Part shown: piece by piece, positions 34,134-43,126 of the stretch
How the letters are laid out: each line of letters opens with the position of its first letter
Position numbering within the stretch: position 1 is the first letter of the stretch
Origin: an uncultured Christensenella sp.
GTDB taxonomy: Bacteria; Bacillota; Clostridia; Christensenellales; Borkfalkiaceae
NCBI GenBank assembly: GCA_910585685.1
Contig: CAJUEO010000001.1
Coordinates: 269,428-333,427 of the forward strand
Length of the DNA stretch: 64,000 nucleotides
Reading direction: 5' to 3'
Program-made: the position numbers and the translations under genes
Notes under the pieces: generated by a model
Told to the model about the DNA's origin: nothing
Seen by the model: the letters and a program-made list of their open reading frames with translations, nothing else
Databases searched by the model: none

Positions 34134-34975
34134 CGGGATTTATAAACGTAAACAAGGCTTGCGGTGCAAGCTCGGCAAAGGAAGTATCGGTAATTAAACG
34201 GCTTACGGGTATGCCCTGCGGACATATGGGAACGCTCGACCCTATGGCGGACGGAGTTCTTCCCGTTGCTATAGGCAACGCGGCAAGGCTGTTCGATTAC
34301 TTTCTCGATAAAAAGAAAAAATATCTGGCAACGTTTAAATTCGGTTGCGACAGCGACACGCTGGACACAACGGGAAATATTGAATACAATGTAGGTAATA
34401 TACCGACGGCGGAACAAATTCGTGAAGTTTTAAGCGAGTTTGTCGGTGAAATAATGCAGATACCGCCGAAATACAGTGCGAAAAACATTGACGGTAAGCG
34501 CGGCTACGAGCTTGCTCGCGCTGGCGTCGAGTTTGATATTCCGCCCAAAAAAGTTACAATTTATTCGGTGGAACTTAAAGAGAATATATCCGACGACAGC
34601 TTTACGTTTGAAATAGAGTGCGGTGGCGGAACGTATATCCGCTCTATTGCAAGGGATTTGGGCAAAAGGCTGTCAACATGCGCTATAATGAGCGCGCTTA
34701 CCAGAACTCAAAGCGGATTTTTTACGTTTGACAATTCGGTTTGCACGGCAAATTTGACGAGAGAGAACATAGAAAAAAGTATAATTCCGACGGAAAGCGT
34801 GCTGTCCTTCGACAGCATATATCCGACGGAAAGGCAGGCGTTTAAGCTTTTTAACGGACTAAGCGTTGAAAGCGATAGACCCGACGGTATTTACAAAATT
34901 TACAAGGACGGATTTTTTTACGGACTTGCTGAAATTAAACATTCAATTTTAAAGGTGAGGACAAAACTATGTTAG
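34130..34975 (+). CDS. truB: tRNA pseudouridine-55 synthase TruB
   Basis: 281-residue pseudouridine synthase modifying U55 in the T-loop of tRNAs. Catalytic Asp in GHMGTLDPMADGVLPVAIGNA; further motifs YLATFKFGCDSDTLDTTG, QIPPKYSAKNIDGKRGYELAR-type segment and GGGTYIRSIARDLG. C-terminal PUA-like region is short. Start overlaps the nrnA stop by 4 bases; its end overlaps ribF by 7. Confidence 0.96.
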   Translation: MTGFINVNKACGASSAKEVSVIKRLTGMPCGHMGTLDPMADGVLPVAIGNAARLFDYFLDKKKKYLATFKFGCDSDTLDTTGNIEYNVGNIPTAEQIREVLSEFVGEIMQIPPKYSAKNIDGKRGYELARAGVEFDIPPKKVTIYSVELKENISDDSFTFEIECGGGTYIRSIARDLGKRLSTCAIMSALTRTQSGFFTFDNSVCTANLTRENIEKSIIPTESVLSFDSIYPTERQAFKLFNGLSVESDRPDGIYKIYKDGFFYGLAEIKHSILKVRTKLC

Positions 34976-35895
34976 AGATTGTCAAATTCGGACAGGATAA
35001 TTACGATTTTCCGTGCTTATTGGTACTCGGTTGTTTCGAGGGACTGCATATAGGTCATGTCGAACTTCTAAAAAAAGCCAAGTTACAAGCTAAGATAAAC
35101 GGACTCGATTTGGGCGTAATGTTGTTTTCCGACGGTAAAGGCGGCAAACAGCTCTATTCTTTCGACGAACGGGCAAATTATCTCGAACAGTTTGGGGTTA
35201 AATTTATACTTAAAGTCGATTTTACCGACGACTTTAAGAAGATAAAGCCGCTTGATTTTTTGTCGCACCTCGACGATAAACTTAACATAAAAGCTTTGAT
35301 GAGCGGCAAAGATTTCCGCTTCGGACTCGGCGCAAAAGGTAAGGCGGCAACGCTTAAAACCTATGCCGACGACGAGGAAAACGGCATTTGGTATATGTCT
35401 GTCAAGGATATTGTTTACGGGGAAGACAAGGTAAGCACTTCGCTTATTAAAGCTAAGCTTGAAGAAGGCAACGTTTTGCTTGCAAACGCCCTTCTCGGCA
35501 GAAATTTTTCCGTCACGGGCGCCGTCGTAAAGGGCGCGGACAGAGGCGCAAAAGTTCTCGGTTATCCTACAATGAATATTGCTTATCCCGAAAACAAGTT
35601 TGAAATTAAACAGGGCGTTTATGACGTGAAATGCACGATCGACGGCAACGATTATCTCGGTATTGCAAACTTCGGCGCGCGCCCGACGTTCGACGAAGAG
35701 GGTGCGGTGTTGGAAGTACATCTTCAAAACTTTGAAGGGGATTTGTACGACAGAGAAATTACCGTTGAATTTACCGACTATATCCGCGACATTAAAAAGT
35801 TTGAAAGTGCGGAGGAGCTTCGCGCTCAGCTTGAAAGCGATATGCAGACTTTACATAAAGAAGAAAATCAAAACGTAGAGGCGCAAGTTGATTAA
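34969..35895 (+). CDS. ribF: Riboflavin kinase/FAD synthetase RibF
   Basis: 308-residue bifunctional enzyme making FMN and FAD. N-terminal FMN adenylyltransferase has the GCFEGLHIGH nucleotide motif (family GxFDGxHxGH), SGKDFRFGLGAKG and the switch STSLIKAKLEEGNV. The C-terminal riboflavin kinase has KVLGYPTMNIAYPENKF and GIANFGARPTFDEEGAVLEVHL. The N-terminal domain is a little divergent: Glu for Asp in the first motif and Lys in KDFRFG. Operon position after truB is conserved. Confidence 0.93.
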   Translation: MLEIVKFGQDNYDFPCLLVLGCFEGLHIGHVELLKKAKLQAKINGLDLGVMLFSDGKGGKQLYSFDERANYLEQFGVKFILKVDFTDDFKKIKPLDFLSHLDDKLNIKALMSGKDFRFGLGAKGKAATLKTYADDEENGIWYMSVKDIVYGEDKVSTSLIKAKLEEGNVLLANALLGRNFSVTGAVVKGADRGAKVLGYPTMNIAYPENKFEIKQGVYDVKCTIDGNDYLGIANFGARPTFDEEGAVLEVHLQNFEGDLYDREITVEFTDYIRDIKKFESAEELRAQLESDMQTLHKEENQNVEAQVD

Positions 35896-36745
35896 ATTCG
35901 GACCCAGCGGCAACAGCGAAGCTTTTTACGAAGCAGGCTATAAACACACCGAACAAGCCGCTGAATTTTGCAGACAATTAAATTTAGACTGTTTTGAATA
36001 TTCCTTTGGCAGAGGCATACTTATGTCTGAGGACAAGGCAATAAAAATAGGACAAGCGTTCAAGGAGAGCGGAATAGAGATAAGCGTGCACGCACCTTAC
36101 TTCATAAATTTTGCAAATCCCGACGACGAGGCTGCGCAAAAGTCCTACGGATATGTTCTTAAAAGCGCGCAGTTCGTTGCGTTGATGGGTGGGGAGAGAG
36201 TTGTGTTTCATCCTGCCGCACAGGGCAAGGTCACTCGCGAAGAGGCTGTAAAAAAGACGATTGAGCGTTTGAAAATTCTTACGGAATATATTTATCTTAA
36301 CAACCTCGAAAATTTGAAATTCTGTCCCGAAACTATGGGCAAAGCCGCGCAAATAGGAACTTTGGAAGAAGTCGTCGAGTTTTGTAAAATAGACAAATGC
36401 TTTATTCCTGCAATAGATTTCGGTCATATCAACGCGAGGGAACAGGGCAGTTTAAAGACCAAAGACGACTATAAAAGCCGACTTGAATATATGATAGCCG
36501 AGCTCGGTTTCGAAAGGGTAAAAAATTTTCACGTTCACTTTTCAAAGATAATGTACGGCGGAAAGGGGGAAATAAAGCATTTGACGTTTGACGACGACAA
36601 GTACGGACCCGAGTTTGAACCCCTTGCAATAGCGCTTAAAGAGTTAAATTTACAGCCCTATATTGTAAGCGAGTCGGCAGGCACGCAGGCGCGCGACGCG
36701 CAAATAATGAAAGGCATTTACAATAGTGTTGACATATTGAAATAA
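35888..36745 (+). CDS. Deoxyribonuclease IV-like AP endonuclease (TIM barrel)
   Basis: 285-residue AP endonuclease family 2 (Nfo-like) protein for base-excision repair. Metal-binding positions are visible along the barrel: HAPYFINFAN, VVFHPAAQG, CPETMGKAAQIGTLEE, PAIDFGHINARE, NFHVHFSKIMYGGKGEIKH and the final SESAG Glu. The start is a TTG at 35888 overlapping the ribF stop, with AGAGG at 35876-35880. It is more divergent from E. coli Nfo than usual, so a related xylose isomerase-like activity is possible, but the LKTKDD...HVHFSK layout favours Nfo. Confidence 0.82.
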   Translation: MIKFGPSGNSEAFYEAGYKHTEQAAEFCRQLNLDCFEYSFGRGILMSEDKAIKIGQAFKESGIEISVHAPYFINFANPDDEAAQKSYGYVLKSAQFVALMGGERVVFHPAAQGKVTREEAVKKTIERLKILTEYIYLNNLENLKFCPETMGKAAQIGTLEEVVEFCKIDKCFIPAIDFGHINAREQGSLKTKDDYKSRLEYMIAELGFERVKNFHVHFSKIMYGGKGEIKHLTFDDDKYGPEFEPLAIALKELNLQPYIVSESAGTQARDAQIMKGIYNSVDILK

Positions 36746-36769
36746 GTTTGTTAAAATAGGATATGGTCT

Positions 36770-37819
36770 ATGGTCACAACCAACGCACGAAAACTTTATA
36801 ACGCGGTTAAAGCCGAGGCGGTTTTGACCGAACGCACCGATTTAAGACAGTATTTAACCGGTGTTTCAACTTCGTTCGGCTATGTTTTGACCGACGCGGA
36901 AAAGTCGATTTTTTATACCGACGCAAGATACCTCGAAGCATGTCACAGTCTTTTGGACGGCAGCGAAATAGAGGTAAAAAAATACGAAGGTCCGATAGAA
37001 AACCTTTTAAAAGGCTATAAAGAAGTTGCGGTTCCGCTTTCTTCCACAAGCTATCCCGACTATAAAAAGCTTTCGGACGCAGGTTTAAAGATTGTTGACA
37101 GCGGCAAAGCTTTTGACAGCTTAATGTCGATAAAACAGGATTACGAGATAGAAAATATCAAAGCGGCTTGTCAAATTACCGACAGGGCTTTTAAGGACTT
37201 GTTGCCTCGTATAAAAGAGGGAATGACCGAAAACGAGGTTGCCGCCGAACTTGAATATCTTATGCGTAAGTCAGGTGCAAGCGGAACAAGCTTCCCCACG
37301 ATAGTCGGCTTTGGTAAAAATTCAAGCGTGCCTCATCACGAAACGGGCAACACAAAGCTGCAATTCGGCAACGTAATTCTCATTGATTACGGCTGTAAAG
37401 TAAACGGATATTGTTCGGACTGTACAAGAACGTTTTTATTCGGGGACGACGGAAAGCATACAAATTTCAAGGCGGCATACGAACACGTTCTAACCGCGCA
37501 TATGCTTGTTAAGGCAAAAGCGACAGACGGAATGACGGGTAAAGAGATTGACGCAATTGCGCGCGACTACTTGAAAGGGTTTAACCTTGACGGGTACTTT
37601 ACGCACTCGCTCGGTCACGGGCTTGGTATCAACATTCATGAATTTCCCTTTATCTCCCCCAAGGGTGCCGACGTTATAAGGAACGGAATGGTCTTTTCCG
37701 ACGAGCCAGGCGTCTATTTCGAGGGTGACTTCGGTATCAGGATAGAGGACACGGTTATGTTAAAAGACGGTAAAGTTATTTCACTTACCGATTCAAATAA
37801 AAAATTAATTATTTTATAA
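36770..37819 (+). CDS. M24 family aminopeptidase P-like peptidase
   Basis: 349-residue Xaa-Pro peptidase family protein. Creatinase-like N-terminal domain (1 to about 120) followed by the pita-bread catalytic fold. Metal ligands: Asp in LIDYGCKVNGYCSDCTRTF (two), His in HSLGHGLGINIHE, and Glu in DEPGVYFEGDFGIRIED (two). The short clostridial form. Followed by efp with 20 bases between, a common pair in Firmicutes. Confidence 0.93.
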   Translation: MVTTNARKLYNAVKAEAVLTERTDLRQYLTGVSTSFGYVLTDAEKSIFYTDARYLEACHSLLDGSEIEVKKYEGPIENLLKGYKEVAVPLSSTSYPDYKKLSDAGLKIVDSGKAFDSLMSIKQDYEIENIKAACQITDRAFKDLLPRIKEGMTENEVAAELEYLMRKSGASGTSFPTIVGFGKNSSVPHHETGNTKLQFGNVILIDYGCKVNGYCSDCTRTFLFGDDGKHTNFKAAYEHVLTAHMLVKAKATDGMTGKEIDAIARDYLKGFNLDGYFTHSLGHGLGINIHEFPFISPKGADVIRNGMVFSDEPGVYFEGDFGIRIEDTVMLKDGKVISLTDSNKKLIIL

Positions 37820-37839
37820 ATAGTTTAAGGAGAATACAA

Positions 37840-38415
37840 ATGGCATCAATTTTAGCAGGCGATATCAGAAAGGGCTCAACGTTCGAGTACAACGGCAAGG
37901 GTGTTTACACCGTAACTGAATTTCAGCACGTTAAACCCGGCAAGGGCGCGGCATTCGTAAGAGCTACTATTAAGAACGTTGTAACGGGACAAGTTCTTTC
38001 GGACATTACGTTCAACCCCACAACCAAGCTTGAAACGGCTCAGGTCGAAACGAGAAAGATGACCTACTCATATACGGACGGCGAGTTCTATTACTTTATG
38101 GATCCCGATTCGTTCGAGATGACTACGCTCAACTTATCGCAGGTAGAGGAAGCGTTGAAGTATATCAAGGAAAACGATATGGTAACCGTTAAGTCGCTCA
38201 ACGGCACGGCATTCTCCGTCGAACCCGAAAACTTTGTCGAGCTTAAAATTACCGAGTGCGAGCCGGGCGTAAAGGGCAACACCGCAACCAACGCTATGAA
38301 GAACGCAGTAGTTGAAACCGGCGCAACCGTGCAGGTGCCTATGTTCGTTGAAGAGGGTGAAATTATCCGTATCGATACCCGTACCGGCGAATATATGTCG
38401 AGAGTCGGCAAATAA
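37840..38415 (+). CDS. efp: Elongation factor P
   Basis: 191-residue factor rescuing ribosomes stalled at polyproline. Three OB-like domains; MASILAGDIRKGSTFEYNGKG start, the loop HVKPGKGAAFVR with the Lys that is modified in many species, and the C-terminal DTRTGEYMSRVGK. No modification enzyme genes are adjacent. Ribosome site AAGGAG. Stop and the dtd start overlap by one base (TAATG). Confidence 0.97.
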   Translation: MASILAGDIRKGSTFEYNGKGVYTVTEFQHVKPGKGAAFVRATIKNVVTGQVLSDITFNPTTKLETAQVETRKMTYSYTDGEFYYFMDPDSFEMTTLNLSQVEEALKYIKENDMVTVKSLNGTAFSVEPENFVELKITECEPGVKGNTATNAMKNAVVETGATVQVPMFVEEGEIIRIDTRTGEYMSRVGK

Positions 38416-38852
38416 TGAAAGCCGTAATTCAACGGGTCGGGCGCACTTCGCTTTCCGTTGACGGCAGTCTTATATCCGAAATTGCTTTTGGTCTTGCCGT
38501 GTATCTCGGCGTAAAGGTCGGCGACACTCAAGCTCAGGCGCAGGCTATGGCAAAAAAAATTCAGGCAATGCGCATTTTTGAGGACGACGGCGGAAAAATG
38601 AATAAATCGGTAAAGGACGTGTGCGGAGAAATTTTGCTCATCTCTCAATTTACCTTGCTTGGCGACTGTTCACACGGCAATCGTCCGAGTTTCATTCAAG
38701 CCGAACGCCCCGAAGCCGCAAACGCGCTCTACGAGTACACTGCCGAACTTTTGGAAGGCTACGGTATTACGGTTAAAAAAGGCGTGTTCGGCGCAGATAT
38801 GAAGATAGAGCAATTCAACGACGGACCCGTAACTATAATTTACGAAACATAA
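38415..38852 (+). CDS. dtd: D-aminoacyl-tRNA deacylase Dtd
   Basis: 145-residue enzyme that removes D-amino acids (and Gly mischarged on tRNA-Ala) from tRNA. MKAVIQRVGRTSLSVDG start, LISQFTLLGDCSHGNRPSF active-site motif, and the cross-subunit Gly-cisPro motif in a somewhat altered NDGPVTIIYET end. Coupled to efp. A hairpin follows at 38861-38881. Confidence 0.95.
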   Translation: MKAVIQRVGRTSLSVDGSLISEIAFGLAVYLGVKVGDTQAQAQAMAKKIQAMRIFEDDGGKMNKSVKDVCGEILLISQFTLLGDCSHGNRPSFIQAERPEAANALYEYTAELLEGYGITVKKGVFGADMKIEQFNDGPVTIIYET

Positions 38853-38860
38853 TGTATTAT

Positions 38861-38881
38861 GCCCCCTTTGGACAAGGGGGC
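38861..38881 (+). terminator. GC-rich hairpin after dtd
   Basis: GCCCCCTT / AAGGGGGC with a five-base loop and no T-run; a weak or Rho-assisted stop, or a processing site. Confidence 0.5.
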
Positions 38882-38918
38882 AATGCCATATAAAAAAGTA
38901 TCAAGCGAGGAGTGTCAA

Positions 38919-39755
38919 ATGAAAATTCAATTTCTCGGAACGGGCGCTGCCGAGGGAGTGCCTGCAATGTTCTGTGCCTGCCCTGTCTGTAAACAAATAA
39001 GGTTAATGGGCAAACAAGAGGTGCGCACTCGCTCGCAGGTGGTAATAGACGGTGAAATTTCGGTGGATTTTCCGCCCGAGGCATACTATCACAGTTTTGA
39101 GCGTGGCGTCGATTGTTCCGCGTTGAAGTTTATATTGATAACTCATTCGCATATGGATCATTTCTATGCGCACGATTTTATCTTGCACGGCTATAAGTAC
39201 GCAAAATTGACCGAGCAAAAGCTGAAAATTTTCGGCAATGCAGAGGTGGAAAAAGTATTTAAAGAGTGTACCGCCCGTGAAATGCGTTCGGAAGTTGCCG
39301 CGTCTATTGAGTTCAAAAAAATACAGCCTTTTTGCGTGTTTGAAGAGTGCGGCTATAAAATTATCGCTATTCCCTCCAATCACAGAACAAAAGAGGACAG
39401 CTTGCTCTATTACGTCGAAAAAGGCGGAAAGGGGTATCTGCACTTTTACGACACCTATAAGGTTGATATCGAGGTGCTTAAATTTTTAAAAGCCAACGGC
39501 GCGAGGGCAAACGTTGTCGCATTCGACTGCACCTTTGCCGAAAACCCCAGCAACGAAAATTCTCGTCATATGAATATATATGACGATATGCAAATGAAAG
39601 ACGCGCTCAAAGATTTGCAGATAATCGACGAAAATACCAAAATTATAATAACGCATTTTTCGCACAATTCAAACCCTACCCGAGAAAGACTTGCCGCTAT
39701 TTCCCAAAAATTCGGCGTAATCGCAGCCTATGACGGAATGGAAGTGGAAGTTTAA
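38919..39755 (+). CDS. Metallo-beta-lactamase-fold hydrolase, PhnP-like
   Basis: 278-residue MBL-fold protein. FLGTGAAEGVPAMFCACPVCK near the start is the PhnP-type zinc-finger-like entry, and THSHMDHFYAHDF is the HxHxDH metal motif; the later HYFDTYK-type (HFYDTYKVD) and final His in THFSHNSNPT complete the site. PhnP hydrolyses cyclic ribosyl phosphates in phosphonate breakdown, but no phn genes are here, so only the family is certain. The frame runs further upstream through the hairpin; ATG 38919 with GCGAGGAG is the start. Confidence 0.85.
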   Translation: MKIQFLGTGAAEGVPAMFCACPVCKQIRLMGKQEVRTRSQVVIDGEISVDFPPEAYYHSFERGVDCSALKFILITHSHMDHFYAHDFILHGYKYAKLTEQKLKIFGNAEVEKVFKECTAREMRSEVAASIEFKKIQPFCVFEECGYKIIAIPSNHRTKEDSLLYYVEKGGKGYLHFYDTYKVDIEVLKFLKANGARANVVAFDCTFAENPSNENSRHMNIYDDMQMKDALKDLQIIDENTKIIITHFSHNSNPTRERLAAISQKFGVIAAYDGMEVEV

Positions 39756-39757
39756 AT

Positions 39758-40306
39758 ATGTCTATGAATTTTTTTAAACATTTGCACACGGTCGGCAAGC
39801 ACCGAAGGTTAGTCAGAAAGCTGTGTTTCAAATGCGGACTTATCCGCCAGGGCTTAACTCACGATTTGTCTAAATATTCCTTTGCAGAGTTTTGGTCGGG
39901 CGTTAAATATTATCAAGGTTACCGCAGCCCTCAGGCAAAGGAGCGTGAAGAGCTGGGCTATTCCGCCGCATGGCTGCACCACAAGGGCAGAAACAAACAC
40001 CACTTCGAGTATTGGACGGATTTTGCCGACGGAGATAAGATTTACGTCGAAATGCCGCCCAAGTATTTTGTGGAAATGGTGTGCGACAGAATTGCCGCAA
40101 GCAAGACTTATTTAAAGGAAAAATATACCGACGCAAGTCCGCTTGAATACTTTCTAAACAAAACCGACAGGGAGGGAATGAATCCCGAAACGGCAAAAAA
40201 GCTTGAATATTATCTTACAATGCTAAAAGATAACGGAGAAAAATTTACATTTTCAGCTCTAAAAAAATATGCCAAACAAAAAAATACCCCTCACGGTCAA
40301 CCGTGA
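39758..40306 (+). CDS. DUF5662 family protein
   Basis: 182-residue soluble protein of the DUF5662 family, found mostly in Clostridia. Features seen: LTHDLSKYSFAEFWSGVKYY and LHHKGRNKHHFEYWTDF, both rich in His and Asp and suggestive of an HD-like helical metal site, and MPPKYFVEMVCDRIAASKTY. No activity is established to my knowledge. It follows the MBL gene by 2 bases, so the two are probably co-transcribed. Its stop codon lies inside the terminator stem. Confidence 0.82.
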   Translation: MSMNFFKHLHTVGKHRRLVRKLCFKCGLIRQGLTHDLSKYSFAEFWSGVKYYQGYRSPQAKEREELGYSAAWLHHKGRNKHHFEYWTDFADGDKIYVEMPPKYFVEMVCDRIAASKTYLKEKYTDASPLEYFLNKTDREGMNPETAKKLEYYLTMLKDNGEKFTFSALKKYAKQKNTPHGQP

Positions 40307-40310
40307 GGGG
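40287..40310. terminator. Terminator overlapping the DUF5662 stop
   Basis: Eleven-base arms CCCCTCACGGT / ACCGTGAGGGG with a two-base loop, followed by CTTGTATTTT; the upstream A-run serves the convergent minus-strand gene. Confidence 0.8.
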
Positions 40311-40322
40311 CTTGTATTTTAA

Positions 40323-40799
40323 TTATACTTTTTTGTCGGAGTCATTTTCCTTTGAGGTAATTGAATACTCGATATTGCGGTTGGCGTGTAGAAGGTCTCC
40401 GATAAATTCTTCGTACCATTCCTCTTTTACGACTATAACGATAAAAGTGTTTTCGTCGAAATATACGCTAAGCTTGTTTGTGTTTCTGTCAAGCAATATA
40501 CTTTGAATTTTATCTACGTCGTACTTGCTTTTTATTATGCCGAAGCTTGTTTTGAAAGTTTTTCCGTCTATGCAGTAATAGGACGAAATCAACAGGCTTA
40601 AAAGTACGATAAAAAGCAAAATAGCTACAAAATACATCAAGCAATATTGCAGTATCGGATAAACTATATTTTGCGACGAGGCAAAATCGTACACGCAAAT
40701 TGAATAAGTGTTAAAGCCAAGCGCTATGGCAGACAGCACAAGTCCGACGTATATAAAAATTTTAATTAGCCTTGTAAACTTGTATTTATAAGTTTTCAT
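40323..40799 (-). CDS. Membrane protein with C-terminal PH-like domain
   Basis: 158 residues: two membrane segments (about 12-32 and 47-72) followed by a soluble part, YCIDGKTFKTSFGIIKSKYDV then IQSILLDRNTNKLSVYFDENTF, that looks like the bacterial PH domain of the YyaB/bPH group (short strands, SIDRNxxS-type turn, C-terminal helix KEEWYEEFIGDLLHAN). I do not know its function. It ends at a terminator shared with the DUF5662 gene and has no operon partner. Confidence 0.6.
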   Translation of the reverse strand: MKTYKYKFTRLIKIFIYVGLVLSAIALGFNTYSICVYDFASSQNIVYPILQYCLMYFVAILLFIVLLSLLISSYYCIDGKTFKTSFGIIKSKYDVDKIQSILLDRNTNKLSVYFDENTFIVIVVKEEWYEEFIGDLLHANRNIEYSITSKENDSDKKV

Positions 40800-40878
40800 A
40801 CTCGTATTATAAACGACTTATATGAAAAATGCAAGAAAAACGTATTAAATTTGTCAACCGAGTAAAAATAGTTTAAAT

Positions 40879-41232
40879 TTAGTTGTCGTTTAAATTATCT
40901 TCGGGAATGTTTGGCTTTTCAGGCGGACGAGGAAAAATGCCGTCCCTGTGCTTGCGGTGTTTGCCGAACTTGATAATAAATATTTCTCCGCCGTCGAACT
41001 CACCGTAAAACCCTACCGCTGAACCGCCCAAATCGCGCGGAATAAACTTAAAACCGCCGCCAAAGTTATCCTCGTCAGAATTTTTATCTTCTGTAGCGTC
41101 GTCGGGCTGTTCGTGCAAATTTTCGGTGGGTATTTCTGTGTTATTGCTGTCGTCGTTTTTAACACCGCAACCCGTTAAAGCTGCGGATACAAGTAGAAAT
41201 GCCGCCGTCAATAAAAACAAAAACTTTTTCAT
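40879..41232 (-). CDS. Small lipoprotein, unknown function
   Basis: 117 residues. Signal peptide with lipobox (MKKFLFLLTAAFLLVSAALTGC, Cys22 the lipidation site), then an acidic Asn/Asp/Glu linker, a Gly-rich stretch (FGGGFKFIPRDLGGSAVGFY), and a basic-then-Pro-rich tail. No family recognised. It lies alone, divergent from the ABC importer (about 95 bases apart). Confidence 0.7.
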   Translation of the reverse strand: MKKFLFLLTAAFLLVSAALTGCGVKNDDSNNTEIPTENLHEQPDDATEDKNSDEDNFGGGFKFIPRDLGGSAVGFYGEFDGGEIFIIKFGKHRKHRDGIFPRPPEKPNIPEDNLNDN

Positions 41233-41327
41233 AAAATCAGTATGTCAAATTATTCCGCGCATATGCAAACGCTTGTAAAATTTTCTCAAATATGTTAAAA
41301 CATTAAATGAAAATAATAGGAGTAGGC

Positions 41328-42356
41328 ATGAAAAAATTTTTATATAGCGCTCTGTGCGCAACAATTGTTTTTTTGTCTGTATTCGGCTTTACGGGGTGCG
41401 ATACGGACGAAAAAGACACAGGATACGTCACGCTTGTAGGCGTTACTGCGGCGGAAGTCGGCGTAAGGGAAGATATCGATTATTTTATTATGCCCGAGCC
41501 GGCGGCAAGCACAAAGGTCAACGCGATTGAAACTTTGAAATTTTCCGGCAATCTGCAAAAGATATACGGCGGAGAAAGCGGTTATCCGCAGGCGGTTGTC
41601 GTGGCAAAATCAAACCTTATAAGCGAGTATAGCTTTATAAGCGATTTTATTGCAGAGTTGGAAAAGGGGAAAGAATGGTTACTCAGTGACAAGGTTTCCT
41701 CAAACGAAATAGTAGACGCCGTAAAAAATCATTTGAGCGAGGGTATGACTCCCACGTTTAACGCAAAAAATTTAAGTAAGGCGGTAATTGAAAATTGCAG
41801 CGTGGATTTCGTCTATTCAAGCGACTGCAAAAGTGAAATTCTCGGGTTTATGCAAATCTTAAACAGAGTAAGCGAAACGCCGTTCGGCACACCCGAAGAA
41901 AGTTTTTTTAAAGCCGATAAAAATTTCGGCTCTGCAACATATGGAGGAAAAGTAAGAGTTTATGCTCCCGACGGCGCACCGGCGCTCGGCATTGCAAATT
42001 TACTGTCTGAAAATAAAAGTTTCGGCGGCGCCGAATTTGAGTACAAGGTTGTCGACGCGCAGACAATACAAAGCTATGTCGCAAACACCGACGAAAATAA
42101 GAATGCCGATATATGCGTTTTACCTGTAAACGTAGCGGTAAAGCTTTTGGGCAAAGGGGACATATATAAGCTTCTCGGAACGCTTACTCACGGTAATTTA
42201 TTTATGCTGTCAAACAGCGGAGAAGAGATTACGCAAAACAACCTGCAAACTCTCAAAGGCAAAAAAGTCGGCATTGTAAATATTGCTCAGGTTCCCGGGC
42301 TTACTTTTAAAGCATTTTTAAAAAATAACGATATAGCGTACACGGAATTAAAGTGA
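41328..42356 (+). CDS. ABC transporter substrate-binding lipoprotein (NitT/TauT-like)
   Basis: 342-residue binding protein of an importer. Signal peptide with lipobox FTGC (Cys24 region), then two NMT1/SsuA-like lobes; the second begins near VRVYAPDGAPALGIANLL and contains ADICVLPVNVAVKLLGKG. The ATG at 41328 is chosen over one 21 bases upstream because AGGAG (41318-41322) sits right before it. With the next two genes it forms a complete SBP-permease-ATPase importer. Candidates for the substrate include sulfonates, nitrate or thiamine precursors; none is supported specifically. Confidence 0.85.
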   Translation: MKKFLYSALCATIVFLSVFGFTGCDTDEKDTGYVTLVGVTAAEVGVREDIDYFIMPEPAASTKVNAIETLKFSGNLQKIYGGESGYPQAVVVAKSNLISEYSFISDFIAELEKGKEWLLSDKVSSNEIVDAVKNHLSEGMTPTFNAKNLSKAVIENCSVDFVYSSDCKSEILGFMQILNRVSETPFGTPEESFFKADKNFGSATYGGKVRVYAPDGAPALGIANLLSENKSFGGAEFEYKVVDAQTIQSYVANTDENKNADICVLPVNVAVKLLGKGDIYKLLGTLTHGNLFMLSNSGEEITQNNLQTLKGKKVGIVNIAQVPGLTFKAFLKNNDIAYTELK

Positions 42357-43126
42357 AGTTTATTAAATCGCGAAAACTGAATATAATTTTTACGCTGTTT
42401 GCGGTTGTATCACTTTGCGCGGCATGGATTATAGCTTACTATGCCGTCGGCAACGACTATGTAATTCCGTCTTTTAGCGATACGTTCGCAAGCCTTTTTA
42501 AATGTTTTACCGAAAGTTCGTTCTGGCTTGCGTTTTTAAATACCGCTTTAAGAACGGTTTCAGCTTTTTTGATTTCGTTTGCACTTGCGTTAGTTACAGT
42601 GGCTCTGTCAAAGCTAAGCTCCGCCGCGCGTGCGTTTATAAATCCCGTTATGGTGCTGCTTCGTACGTTGCCGACTCTTGCGGTAATTTTAATATTGCTC
42701 ATATGGTCAAATGCGAAAGTCGCACCCGTAATAGTAACGGTTCTGGTGCTTTTTCCTCTTTTGCACACTCAAATTCTTACAGCGGCAGACGGGGTGGATT
42801 GCGAACTTTGCGAAATGCTGAAAGCATATAACGTGCCCTGTAGCCGTCGGCTTTTTAAGGTGTACGTTCCGCTTATTTCAAGCGACGTACTTCCTCAAAC
42901 AGGCGCAACTTTATCGCTCGGACTGAAAGTTATGATATCTGCCGAAGTGCTGTCAAATACTTATTCCAGCCTCGGCGGACTTATGCAGACTGCTCGGGCA
43001 TACCTTGAAATGCCGCGCCTTGCCGCTCTTACTTTGACCGCAATATTTTTGGGACTTTTAATCGATTTGATTTTCTCACTTGTCGCTAAAATTAATGCGC
43101 AATGGAAAAGGGGGACAAATGATTAA
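42353..43126 (+). CDS. ABC transporter permease (NitT/TauT-like)
   Basis: 257-residue inner-membrane component with about six membrane segments. The EAA coupling loop is at about residues 150-180 (LCEMLKAYNVPCSRRLFKVYVP). Starts at a GTG (42353) overlapping the preceding stop (GTGA). Family PF00528, SsuC/TauC-like. Confidence 0.88.
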   Translation: MKFIKSRKLNIIFTLFAVVSLCAAWIIAYYAVGNDYVIPSFSDTFASLFKCFTESSFWLAFLNTALRTVSAFLISFALALVTVALSKLSSAARAFINPVMVLLRTLPTLAVILILLIWSNAKVAPVIVTVLVLFPLLHTQILTAADGVDCELCEMLKAYNVPCSRRLFKVYVPLISSDVLPQTGATLSLGLKVMISAEVLSNTYSSLGGLMQTARAYLEMPRLAALTLTAIFLGLLIDLIFSLVAKINAQWKRGTND